Below are positions 9,723-20,630 of a stretch of DNA of 64,000 nucleotides, one piece after another. Position 1 is the stretch's first letter. Every line of letters begins with the position of its first letter. A program made the translations under genes and the position numbers. Origin of the DNA: Apiotrichum sp. Y4204 (taxonomy: Eukaryota > Basidiomycota > Tremellomycetes > Trichosporonales > Trichosporonaceae); the NCBI GenBank assembly GCA_025531455.1, contig JAMYHL010000050.1, positions 186,001 through 250,000 of the forward strand, read 5' to 3'. The notes under the pieces are model-generated. The model made no database searches, was not told where the DNA came from, and saw nothing but the letters and a program-made list of their open reading frames with translations.

Positions 9723-12700
9723 TTACGCCAGCCGCGGCACGCCGGCCCACGGCTTGACCTCGGGCTTCTCGAGCGCGCGGGCGGGTTCGACGTTTCCGCC
9801 GAGACCCATGCCGCCGCTGGAGACCACAGTGTCCAGAATCGTCTCGCGGTCCCGCCACGCGTCGTCCAGGGACGTGGCAAGGCGCTCGCGCAGAGACTTG
9901 ATGTTTGTCTGGAGTTCGGTAGCGAGAGCCCGGTGCTCCGCCGTTGCCAGGATGAGGTGCCTGATAAGCGGCAACGCCTCCGCTGATGGTTAGTTTGGGG
10001 ATGAACAGTTCAATCAGATCAATACTCACCACTCTTGTCGTCCACGCGCACCACCAGACGGCCGAGACTCGCCACGAGGTAGTCGTACTCGTCGACAGTA
10101 CCCTTGCGTCCAGCTTGGCGCCGCTTGGACTTTTTGTGCTTGGTCTTGTTCGTATGCCTGTGGTGTCAGTGTCGAGAAGGCGGGTCATGGATCTCAGCGG
10201 CTACATATCCTCCCCACGTCGCCAATGCCCGGCCACCGTGTGGTCCAATGCACTCACCCCGTCATTTTTGTTGACTGCGAGAACGCCGTCGTGGGGGCAA
10301 CAGTGTACCGCGTAAACGCGGTAGCCACGGTGGTTGCATTCGTCGCAACATCGACATTCTCCAGCTCGGGCTCGTTGTCCACGAGGTAGAACGTGTCTGT
10401 CGTCAGTGGGTGGTGGTCGAACGTCGTCAGATACCCACCTGGATCCTGTAGACGAATGCGGTGCAGTTCGACAAGACGGCGCATCTCCTTGTCAAGCTGT
10501 CCAGACATCTCGTCGAATACCTCGATGAGCGCTTCGTGCGCCTCGTCGAGAGCCGGGTGGATCAGCTCTTCCACCAGCTCCGCGCGGCCGAAGCGGGATG
10601 TCTAAAGTCAGCTCACGGCTTTTTCGGACTCTCACAATGCGGTATGCTTCGCCAAACTCTGCGCCACGGCAGAGTACGTCCACCGCGCCATCAACATCCT
10701 CGGCATAGTCGAGGTATACCTGCGATGCCTCGAGGTGACGGCCGCGCGAGGCGAGGTGGTCGTTAACGCGCTCGACCAGCTCGAGCACACGCTCGCGCGG
10801 AAGCTCTTTCTCCTTGGCGAGAGTAAAGAGCTCACGCCACGCGTGCGCCTTCTCGTATGCCTTGAGAGCGCGGTCCGTCTTACTCGCCAGAACATACGCT
10901 GTGGCGTCAGCTTTCTGCCAAATCACTTAGCTGGGCACTTACAAATGGCGGCATCATGGAAGTCGCGGCGGTCGTAGAGGTAGTCGCCATAGAGCTCGTA
11001 GATAATCGGCAGATGCTCCTTGTCGTCCTTGTACAGGTCAAACGCCGTGTCGTAGAGCTCATAGCGGGAGAGGTACGAGCTCGCATCTTCGAAACGCTCC
11101 GGGCCCGCAGCTTGGAGGTTACGGAGAGCGCTCTCGCGGCGGCCGAGATGGTCGTCGATGCGGAACCGCTGCTCGTGCGTGTCCAGCGCGCGCAGTTTGC
11201 GCAGGAAGGGAAGGTACTCTTTCGGGTCCTTCTGGCTGTACTGCGCGATCATGAGTACGAGCTGGAAGTTGTACATTCCCAGCGCGACGTTGTACAGCTG
11301 GTTGACGTTCGACAGGAAGATGATATACTTGATCGCCTCCTCGACGATTGCCGGGTGCTCGGCTTGCAGATGCAGCAGGACGCGGAGACCAGCCTCGTAG
11401 TCTGGTGGCTGCTTGCACACGTGGGTCGTGAGGATAGTCTCCACGTACTTGACGAGATCATTCTCTAGAAGACCACGCAGAGCGTCACACACCGTGTTCA
11501 CCTTATCGGCGGGCACGGCTGGGCGCTGAGGATCGCGAGCGAGGTCCTTGTAGTATGTGAGCGAGCAGTCGGCCGAGTTGAGCGCAGACACAAAGAGATT
11601 GAGGTAATCGCTTTCGGGAATCTGCTCCACAAAGCTCGGAAGGCCCTCTATGAACAGCTTGGGATCCAAGTCGTAGATGACATTGAGGTCGAGGCGGTGC
11701 TTGCGGCACGTAAGAAGGGCTTGGCGATAGGCTCCCCTGCTCGGGTTAGAATCCAGTGGCTGTACTCGACTCACTTTAGCACATCTCTCCTAACAACGGC
11801 GAGGACGAGGGCGCGCGGGTACACCGTCTCGAGATTTCCACGGGGCATTTGCAGGACGAGCGACATGGACGACGGGCACGCGACGACTGCAAGTGCGCCG
11901 CGTTCAACGCGACGCTGGTCCCAGTCTTCCTCGCGAACGACAGCAACTTCCGCACCATCCAATACGCGCTGGATGCTGAAGAACGGCGCGTAGTGACTTG
12001 TCTGGGCTGAAGTCGTGTAGATGAGGAAGTCGGGCGTGGCGGTGAAGCTTGTCACGGCGGTTGCGAGCGTGTGGCAGTCGCTTTCCGGGGAGGCGAGGCT
12101 CGACACCATCAGGCGACCCATGTCAGATAGAGAGAAGACAAGGCGCGACTCGGCGGAAATCGCCACGGCCGACGGGCGCGCACAGATAGGAACCAAGAGA
12201 GGCTTGCACTCGTCTATCCCGCGGATGACACCGTCGCGCTCGGAAATGAGCCATCCTGCCTCTTTCTCCCACAGGACGTGTTGCGCGCATGGAAGAAGGG
12301 ACACATCAGTCTTGATCTCGTTTGGGTTCGCGATGCGAAGTTGGGCGCCGCCATATACGTCGCCCCAGAAGAGAGCCGCGACCTCGCCGTTACCACCAAG
12401 GCCGACCTGCTTGGAGATGAAGGCGCCATCAGGAGCAAGGTTCTTCTCCCAGCGCAGCTTTGGCTCTGCAGGCTTTCCTCCAGCACGCAGGCGAGACTCT
12501 CCATTCTCCGGAAGGCGAGTGTTCAGGTCCCACACCTGTACCAATCCCGAGCGGAAGATGACAGCCAGCGCATCTTCCGAGGGCGACATGCTGACGTGAA
12601 CAACGCGTTCCGGGAGGGTGAGCTTATATGAGGACATCGGAGGGGGTACATTCTGCGTCCGGAATGGGGTCATGAGCAGGTGGTCTAACGTCAGCTAAAC

Positions 12701-14258
12701 TCTGCGAGACGTGCAAGCTCACCTCCATCAACGACAGCAACGGTTGCCGTGTCGTTGGGCATCGGTAGCCTCGACGCGTATGTGTCCCATACAAAGGTGC
12801 GCGCTTGGATCTTCTCTGCGTGGGTTAACGCTGATATCATTTTGCTCGAACTCACTTTCGCTTACGAGATACAGTCGCATGGCATGTTCGGGATGCCACT
12901 TGATGCTCGTGAGGCGCGCATCGCCGACAAGTGGCGTGATCTCCTGCTTGAGATAGTAGTGGTAGTTCTTCATTGTCCACAGTTGGACTAGTGAGTCAGC
13001 CTCGTTTTCAACACCCACTCACCAACATCGCCCTCCTCTCTCCTAATCCAGATAGCGAGCACCTCCGAGTCGGCATTCCACGCCATCTCCTGCACGTATC
13101 CGTTTTCCCACGTCTTCTCCGCCTCGCGGAGCTCGAATCCACCGTGACGGAGACCGTTGCGCTCAAGCATTGCAACGTCCCAGCGCCCCTTTCGTCCCTC
13201 CCCGCCGCCCTCGTAGCCATACCGCACAAGCGAGGCAATGACGTTCCCGCTCGGCCGCCACGCCAGCGCGCTCTCGAGACCCGGAAGCGACTCGGAGGTT
13301 GCTGAGAGCTTCGGCGCGTGGCCCATGCTCGCGTCGCGAGTGTAGATGCGCACCTGACGCCGAGATCCGGGAGAAGCACCGTTCTCAGGGGCGGGATGCG
13401 GGTCGAGGGATGAGACAGCGACATATGCGCCGTCGCCGCGGAATGTGATCCGCGGAAGACCGTCGTCCGTCCCGTGAGCGAACGACTCGGGAGGTGGCGC
13501 TGCAGCCGACGCACGCGCAGCCATCAGACCCGCCTTACCCAGCGAGCCGTGGAACTGCGTCGTCTTGGATCCCCAGCCGACATTGACAAACTTGTCTGAT
13601 GGGTTAGCCTAATTGAGACGGCAGTAACCCACCCTCTCCAAAATCATCGCGCCTCAGTGGCGCCTCGTAGATTGTGTCAAATGAGCGAGTCATGCACACG
13701 AGATTGTCCTCGCCTGAGGGTTAGCCCATGTCTATGATCCTTAACCCACCAGTGATGAGGAGAAGCTGCTCATCATCAGGAGACCACGCCGCGGCCTTGA
13801 TGCCCGAGTCAATGGAGCCAACGACCTCGACCTGATGTGAGCTAATGCCAGCCTAATGAAGCTCACAAATGTCCCCTGCTCCACATCGTCAATCTGGAGC
13901 ACGGCAATATCTCCACCCGCCAGGAGGACAATCACGCTCCGGTCGTCGGGAAAGTAGTGCACATCGACGGTCTGCGGCGCGCCTTCGGGAAGGTGGAACG
14001 GCGCGAGTGCCGGGGTGTTGAACTTGGCGACGACCTGCGATCAGCACAAGCCACAAAAAGACATACCTCCGGGAACGCCGTGCCCTCGTCAATGCCCTGG
14101 AGCTTGACGATGCGCACATCGAGGCCGAACTCGACCCGCTCCTCGACGGTGGCGTACAGTACGCCGTCCTCTGGGTCGATGGCCAGACGCGCGGCGTGCG
14201 CAGACGGCCCGACCACCGCGTCGATGATCTGGACTGTCGTCGGTGTCAAGCTGCGCAT
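9723..14258 (-). CDS. ELP1: Elongator complex protein 1 (IKI3/ELP1), 1325 aa
   Basis: Scaffold subunit of Elongator, needed for the wobble-uridine (U34) side-chain modification of tRNA. Fourteen exons: 14067-14258, 13867-14034, 13750-13831, 13633-13713, 13023-13595, 12856-12987, 12723-12815, 11775-12684, 10943-11736, 10636-10898, 10439-10601, 10258-10396, 10030-10157, 9723-9982. They sum to 3978 nt. The N-terminal part is WD40-like (MRSLTPTTVQIIDA; AAAWSPDDEQLLLIT; KWHPEHAMRLYLVSE; LVQVWDLNTRLPENGE). The C-terminal half is TPR-like, with LTCRKHRLDLNVIYDLDPKL, EYLPFLRKLRALDTHEQRF, IDDHLGRRESALRNL and SYVLASKTDRALKAYEKAHA. Near the end, HTNKTKHKKSKRRQ is the basic tRNA-interacting segment of the family. 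Length fits ELP1 (~1300). Nine of its 13 introns are 40 nt or shorter. It shares a ~400-bp divergent promoter with EMC3. Confidence 0.96.
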
Positions 14259-14656
14259 GCCGAGATACGCTGGGGAATTGTGTTGAGAGTGAACAGGAAC
14301 AAGAGTGACAAACGTGTTGCTACGCGACCCAATTTGTGTCACCTTTGGACATGCACATCACAGAAGTCTCACATTCCAAAGTCTCGAAAGCAACAAAATG
14401 AAATCACGTGATCTGGAACGAGGGCCAGGGGATACGCTGTGGTTTAATGTGCCTGGACTTTCTGTTAGAATAGCAGCAGTATTGCCATTTCTAATTGCAT
14501 TACACGTGCCCAGCGTGGATGTCGCCGACGATTGACGACGACCAGCACCAGTAGCCCGTCGACGATCGACTGCATCATCAAGTCGCCAACGTCAACCATC
14601 TCTTGTCTATCCATCACACTCCCGCTCCGGCTCGACGTGCACCCATTCTTCCCGCC
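14259..14656. promoter_or_regulatory. Divergent promoter region between ELP1 and EMC3
   Basis: 398 bp between the start codons of two divergently transcribed housekeeping genes. It must hold both promoters and 5' UTRs. I see no clear TATA box. An ATCACGTGAT palindrome (14403-14412) is a candidate CACGTG (E-box-type) binding site. Confidence 0.6.
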
Positions 14657-15766
14657 ATGTCGCTTCTCGAGGAGTAAGCTTGCCTGCGGATACCCAGCTG
14701 ACGATCAGGCAGGATCTCTTTCTCGACCCGTCGATTCGGGTGAGCTGAATGGGCTACGAAGCTGACGACAGGACTGGGTGCTCATCCCCATCACGATTAT
14801 CATGGTGAGCTGCTGTTCGTCTGCCGCCCCAAGCTTACTCTCAGATTCTCGTTGGTCTCCTACGACACTACGTGACGCTCCTCCTCAACTCGCCGCCGAA
14901 GAAGCAGCCCGCCGCAGCTGTCCGGGAACAGTGGGTATCCAGCTACTGCTCCACATCGAGCCGGAACTGTCTTCCCTGATTTCTGACACGCAGACGTGCA
15001 CTCGCGCGCGCCCAGGTCCTCCGTGCCTCGGCGCCGCTATCGCCCCTCCCGCCCGCGCAGTACAGCGACTTCTCGGCGGCCACCGCCGCGGCGCTCAGCT
15101 CTGGCGAGTACCTGCAGAACAAGTCCGAGGAGGCCGAGGCGCCGAACCCGCTCGACCCGAAGAACATGGACCAGATGATGGACGGCATGAAGAAGCAGGG
15201 TGTCATGATGTGAGCTTAAAGCGAGAACTTGAAGCTGACAGCAGGATCCCCAACATGCTCATTATGCAGTACATCAACGTCTTCTTCGCGGGCTACATCC
15301 TCAGTGAGATAGGTGTTGCGGCTTATCTGACACGCAGTCAAGCTTCCTTTCCCACTTACATTGGGTGCGCGCTCGCTCTTTGCGCGCGACCTCCCCATGC
15401 CGGACCTGGACGTCCGTTGGGTCTCGTAAGTGTACAGTGTGATCACGCTGACCGCAGCGCGCTCTCGTGGTATTTCCTCAACCTTTTCGGTCTTAATGGC
15501 GTGTTCAAGCTCATCCTGGGCGCCGACAATGGTGAGTTGGCACAGTGGAAGGAGTCTAACTCCCAGCTGCGTCCGACATGCGTGACCAATCCGGCCTCGC
15601 AGCGCTCGCCGGCGCCGGCGCAGGCATGCCAATGGGCCCCGGCGCACCGCAAATGGACAAGCTGTACAAGGCCGAGGTCGAGAACCTCGCGCTCAGTGAC
15701 GGCCTGTACCGTTGGGTCGGGAGTGGGATTGAGGACCGCGTCCTGGAGCGCTGGGGCAAGAAGTAG
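14657..15766 (+). CDS. EMC3: ER membrane protein complex subunit 3, 267 aa
   Basis: Core membrane subunit of EMC, a YidC/Oxa1-superfamily insertase that places tail-anchored and multipass proteins in the ER. Nine exons: 14657-14673, 14709-14739, 14772-14804, 14845-14930, 14994-15209, 15245-15303, 15338-15425, 15458-15531 and 15567-15766 (804 nt). Introns are 32-40 nt except one of 63. The N terminus MSLLEEQDLFLDPSIRDWVL leads into TM1 (IPITIIMILVGLLRHYVTLL). A cytosolic helical segment contains KNMDQMMDGMKKQGVMM. Then come TM2 (PNMLIMQYINVFFAGYIL), KLPFPLTLGARSLFARDL and DVRWVSALSWYFLNLFGLNG (TM3). This is an end-to-end match to the fungal/animal EMC3 layout and length. Its 3' end is 119 bp from that of the convergent N-acetylglutamate synthase gene. 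Confidence 0.96.
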
Positions 15767-15885
15767 TAGACTAGAGCAATGCAGCAGTTTCATTACCTCT
15801 ACAGCACTCCTACTCTCCTACGCAAATGACTATGCTTTCTATGATGTACCAAGTACCAACTTACAAACAATACTGTATCTACAAT

Positions 15886-17867
15886 CTAATCGCTCCACGC
15901 CGACTTGATGCCTTCTATGACTGGTGCCCACTTGGCGAGCCGGCCCGCCTCGGAGGGCTCGACGACACGCATGACGCCGCCGCTCTCCTGTGCCATCTCG
16001 CGCAAACGCTGCTCGGCATCACACCAGAAGAGCTTCCACTTGCCGTCTTGTGATATCGTAAAGCCGTTACTGCGCTCAAAGTACCACTTGTTGACGCCGT
16101 TGTCCGCGCGCGAGCGCCACACGAGGTCGCGACCGCGGCCGACGCCGCTCAGCGAGCCGACGGACGGGTTCGCGGCGTCCAACAGACCAAGACCGTACGT
16201 CTCGTCGCGCAGGCCGACCCACAAGAAATCAACGGTACCGTCTCCCTGGTGTGATGGGAGAACAGCAAACTTGTCCAAATAACAAATCTCCTGGCCCTGG
16301 TCACGCCCCTCGATCGTCGTGATGGCTGCGCCGGCGTAGTCGCCGACCACAATCGCAAAGTCGAGGTCGCGCTCGAGTCGCTTAAAGTATGCCTCTTGGT
16401 TGAGTTTGCGCTTGAACGACTTTTCGAGGAGGCGTGTGAACTTTTCCTTGTCAATCTCGTCGACGTTGCGCAAGATGCGCACGGGCAGACCGCGGCGGAT
16501 AAGTGTCGGCGTGTCGGGGGTGACGCGCCCCTCTGACTGGGTGAGCAGAGCGTGTGGGAGAGACGCCGAGTGTGCAGGTTTGTTGGTGATGAGATTGGAG
16601 ATGAGCGCAGCCGGAGAGCGGTGCGACACGATCAGAGCTGACGCGTTGCGCGGCATGTGCGAGAGACACTCATCCGCGAGTGCGAGGTTCGAGAGCGATG
16701 TCGGATGGCTCTGACGCCAGTCCGGCTGCCAGGTGTTGTTGATGTAGTCGAGCTCCGAGGCAAGGTTGATAGACAAGTGCGGAAGACCGTTCCGCGCATA
16801 TGACGGGATGCCGCCCTCGCGGTTGATCACCAGGAGACGCACGGGCGTGATGTCCATCCGCCTCTCGACAGTGGGTATCGCATTTTTCTTCTTGTCGCCA
16901 TTGCCGTTACCGTCGTCGTTGCCGTCGCCGTTGCCGTTTTCGGCCACACTGCTGCTGCTAGTCCCATTCGCCATTGCCTCGGAGAGCGCGCACAGCACGG
17001 CGTTCGCCGAGATACGGCGGGACCGACACCCTTCGTCAAGCGCGACGGGCATCAGCACGGGGATCTCGCCCTCCTCCACAGCGCGGCGGACGTGGTCCAG
17101 TCCCTCCGCTTCGACATAAACATCTCCCTCGGCACCGAGGCGGGTGACCGTCGCGAGGACTGGGCGGGCCGGCGCACGCGACCGAGTGAGGAAGTGCACG
17201 ACACGCTCGACATCGCGGAGCATGATCTCGCGCTGCGCTTCGGCCGCAATCGAATCCGTGCTCTCGCTAGGCGGCACGTCGTCACGGTCGATCACCACGA
17301 CGGACACGAGACCAAGCTTCTGGAGGTGGTGGATGCCCTTTGCGATGCTCTGGAGCTGATGGTCGGTAAACGGGCCCTGGATCTTGACGAGCGCCGGGCG
17401 CCGCACGATCGGGTTCAGCATCGTCTCGACGAGCGGGTTGGGCTCGTTTTCCGCGCGTACGGCCAGGGCCGCCTCGGCCTCGGCGTCTGTCGGAGGCGCA
17501 AAGCTGTTCAAGTATCCCTTGGCGTCGCGCCCCGAGGGCGACGCCTGGAGCAGCTCGAGCACAAATTCCTGTATCTGTCAGCGATCATTGTTCCGACGCC
17601 CGTGAAATGCCGTAGTTGCGCAGTACGGCACTTTGCACCTACTGTATCACTCTGCCCCATGTCCTCCTGCTGCTCGATCTGGTGGAGGCGCGTGTGGAAG
17701 CGGGCCGTTGCCACCCGCGAAGCTCGCGCTGAGGAGAGCGAAGTCGAACCGGAGTCCATCGCTAGCGCCGGCACACACGCCGACCCAAATGGAGAGATAA
17801 GGGCGCGGCCGCGCCACGCCGCTGCCGCCGACGCCGGGCCGCGGCGAGCGAGTCCCGAGAGAGCCAT
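15886..17867 (-). CDS. ARG2: N-acetylglutamate synthase, mitochondrial, 637 aa
   Basis: Acetylates glutamate with acetyl-CoA, the first step of arginine synthesis. Two exons, 17643-17867 and 15886-17574 (1914 nt), are split by a 68-nt intron that rejoins as [16 protein letters not shown]. The first ~60 residues are rich in Ala, Arg and Ser and fit a mitochondrial presequence. The middle carries the degenerate amino-acid-kinase domain ([33 protein letters not shown]). The C-terminal ~170 residues are the NAT/GNAT catalytic part, with [57 protein letters not shown] and [15 protein letters not shown], as in fungal Arg2 enzymes. A poly-Asn/Gly/Asp insert lies around residues 190-225. It lies ~14 kb from the CPS large-chain gene on the same strand. 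Fungal Arg2 is usually feedback-inhibited by arginine (family knowledge). Confidence 0.95.
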
Positions 17868-19407
17868 GAGTCAGTCGATGGGTTGGTGGTGGTGAGAGCT
17901 GCCGGCTGAAGAAGGAGAGAAAAGAACAGAAGAGAGAGAAAAGAAGAAAGAACGGACAGGTCCGGGACTGGTTTTGTTGTCATCGTCGTCATTATTTATT
18001 TTGCGGATTTTTTGCTCGACTCGACGACGACAGGCAAAGACGACGACGTCCATGTCCGAAATCCCGCTGCCACTGCACTGCGCTCGGCTACTACACCCCC
18101 AATTCCACCGATCAAATCAGATTACCTTGTTCTTTATTACGTTATGCTGCCCCCCCCCCACCTCTCCAATACAAATTGGCATTATGTGGAGGCGAGGATT
18201 GGTGGGCGTAAATGACGCCTGGCATTCTGCCTCGGCTAGCCATGCATACATGTAGCAACGCTGTGCATACCGCAAGATGTAGCGACAACAAGACACAATC
18301 TAGAAGAATACACAAAGTGCGCCATGGAAAATTTCAAAACGAGATTCGACAGGGCTGCTCTGTGGCTTGTGTCGCATGAATCCTGGAAGTGGACGCGTCA
18401 AAGCGCGTTTCGTGTGCTGGGTGGCGCGACCGCGTGATGGGGCCTGTGCTCTCTCCGGTCTAGCTCTTTCCGAGTTGGACCACGTTATTGGGCGGGTTCA
18501 CCGCCAAGGACGTGGCGTTGTCGCGATATCGACTGTGTTGCTGCATGCAGTGGAGGTGAGATAAGACCATACGTCCAGGGCAGCAACTCACGGCTCACAG
18601 CGAGTTGTGCAGGAGCAAGGCTCAGGACACCAGCGGCTTCAACATGCTGAGTCCAGCATTCCCCAGAACAGCCTATGCCCCTTGCGATACAATTCTTGAG
18701 CTGGAAGGGTTGTGCGGTTCGTGTTGAGTAATTACATTCCTGTGAAGCGCAGAGGCAGGTTAGATATCGATGTTTGACACCAATGCCAGTGCTGGCCAGC
18801 TACGCCCTCAACTGGAACGCAATCGCCGCGGGTACACTCATTCCATCCCCACTGCAGGGGCGATCGAGACATACTCTTCAGCGGCTAGCTGCCTCGATGC
18901 TGCCTTACGGTCCTATGCTCATTCACACGAGCTGCAACATCTGGTTTCTCCTTTAAGTAATGGCCCGTCCGCTAAACGTTCCGTCTCAGCGGATATGGTG
19001 AGTCCATGCTGAGCAGTAGCTGAAATTGGCGTGCCCATCGCCACTGCCAATGTCCCAGAGTGACCAGACAAGTTAGCAGACCCGTTGCGAGGTCATTTGC
19101 GCAAAGTGTGATACTCGCTCCTTGTCAGGAGATCAACTTGGCGGCATCAGCGAAGAGATTAATCCTGCGATCAGCTCGGTGCACCACGTCAGTCCTTGCA
19201 ATGTGCCACCGCGACTCCGCTGAGGCTGGGTATGATGCATCGGTCTAGCGAAATGCAGTGCACAGACGACGGGTGCGGTCGCGCTGTGGTGTTGTGCTGG
19301 CTCAGGGCACGGGCGAAGGAAGATGAGTGGCGAGAGGGGCGGATGCTGGGACAGCCGCCTCGTGTCTCCGGTCTGGAGGTACAAAGATGCCCAAAACGTT
19401 GTGATCA
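17868..19407. other. Intergenic, no convincing gene
   Basis: About 1.5 kb between the 5' end of the N-acetylglutamate synthase gene and the 3' end of the NEDD8 gene (both minus strand). The first ~150 bp on the plus strand is purine-rich (AGAAAAGA runs near 17915-17960), plausibly the ARG2 promoter/5' UTR. A C-homopolymer run lies near 18150. Open frames are under ~80 codons and unconvincing. Confidence 0.5.
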
Positions 19408-19907
19408 TCACAAAGAGCCACCACGGAGCGCGAGGACAAGGTGGATGGTCGTTCCGGGAGTGATCTTGTAGTCCTGGATCGTCTTGTCGTCCGACCTGCG
19501 GTCAGCGCGCCCTCGTTAAGACCGTGTTATGTCTACTCCGGGTGTTACAGCACGCGGTCTCCGGCCCCGCGAGAGCGGACACGTGAGATCATATTCACTC
19601 ACATGGCCTTTCCTCCGAAAATGAGACGCTGCTGGACGGGCGGGATACCGGCCTTCTCCTCAACGCTCTCCTTGACCTTCGAGATCTGCCGTTAGCTGCT
19701 TGTCTCAAAAGTGTCATTAGCTAACTTACCTGCCACTCGGGCTGGACGTCAATCTCAACCTGGCGCATTAGTGAAAAGCTCTTAACGGCGCGCCAGATAG
19801 CCTTAGCTGCTGAGAGCGCACATACCTCCTTTCCAGTAAGTGTCTGTTGTCAGCAGTACTTCAGAGCTGTAACAGAATGGCGTACGTACTCGGACCTTGA
19901 GGATCAT
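19408..19907 (-). CDS. RUB1: NEDD8/Rub1 ubiquitin-like precursor, 78 aa
   Basis: Ubiquitin-like modifier attached to cullins. Five small exons: 19890-19907, 19826-19843, 19730-19759, 19603-19685 and 19408-19495 (237 nt). Introns are 46, 66, 44 and 107 nt. The protein begins [20 protein letters not shown], continues [20 protein letters not shown] and [20 protein letters not shown], and ends LALRGGSL. Ala at position 72 (ALRGG) marks NEDD8/Rub1, because ubiquitin has Arg there. The Glu-rich stretch around the second helix also fits. Two extra residues (Ser-Leu) after GlyGly show that it must be trimmed by a C-terminal hydrolase before activation. The first two exons encode only six residues each. 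The gene is divergent from the KEN-box protein gene. Confidence 0.97.
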
Positions 19908-20630
19908 TGCGGGAGAAGCGTGGAGTCGTGTCGGAAGCGAGAGGGGCCGTGTGGCAAGGGAGATGCGATTATAAGAGTGAGAACAAAGGCGTCGAGCACT
20001 TGAGAATGGCGAGAGAAATGTTGTGGATGACGAAGAAGAGTCCACCCAGCTCGGCGCGTTCAGGCCCATAACGCGCAACGAGCATGAGCAGTGACGCTGA
20101 TGACTCACAATAAGGGGACGGACGACATGACCGTGGGAAAGTTGATCGGACTGGACCTGTTAGCTTGCACTACTCTTGGGGGGCGCAGTTTTTGATCAGC
20201 ATTTCATGGCTGCGATCGCCATTTCACGCCTTCCTTCTTCTCTGTGTTCCCTTCTGCACCTGCTGGGCTGCCATTCACCGTGGCCATCCACCACACACCC
20301 ACCGTGCCATCGTATAGCGCGTACGGGCTGCTATGGCTGCTATACTAGGTGACAGCTGGTCGCTAACAATGCTCTCATGAGCAGAGGGGCCAGAGCGGGA
20401 GGGAAGACAGTCCAGTCGTACAGTCATGGACAACCTCCCAGCTCCCAGCTCCCCATCCTCTTGACGGTGAACTGCATCTTCTCTTCTTCTTTTTAATCAA
20501 CTCTTCTCCTTCTCTCTCTCATCTAGGTCTGGTCACTTACCTCTTTATCCGCTCATCATTCCTTCCGTACTGGCCATACTGAACATAACCCTCACGATCT
20601 CGACCATCCGACGACTGACCAAAGCCAGGC
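19908..20630. promoter_or_regulatory. Divergent promoter between NEDD8 and KEN-box protein genes
   Basis: 723 bp between two divergent start codons. A pyrimidine-rich tract (CTTCTC/TCTCTC, 20474-20523) lies 100-160 bp before the plus-strand start, as often seen near transcription starts of fungal genes. No gene seen. Confidence 0.55.
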
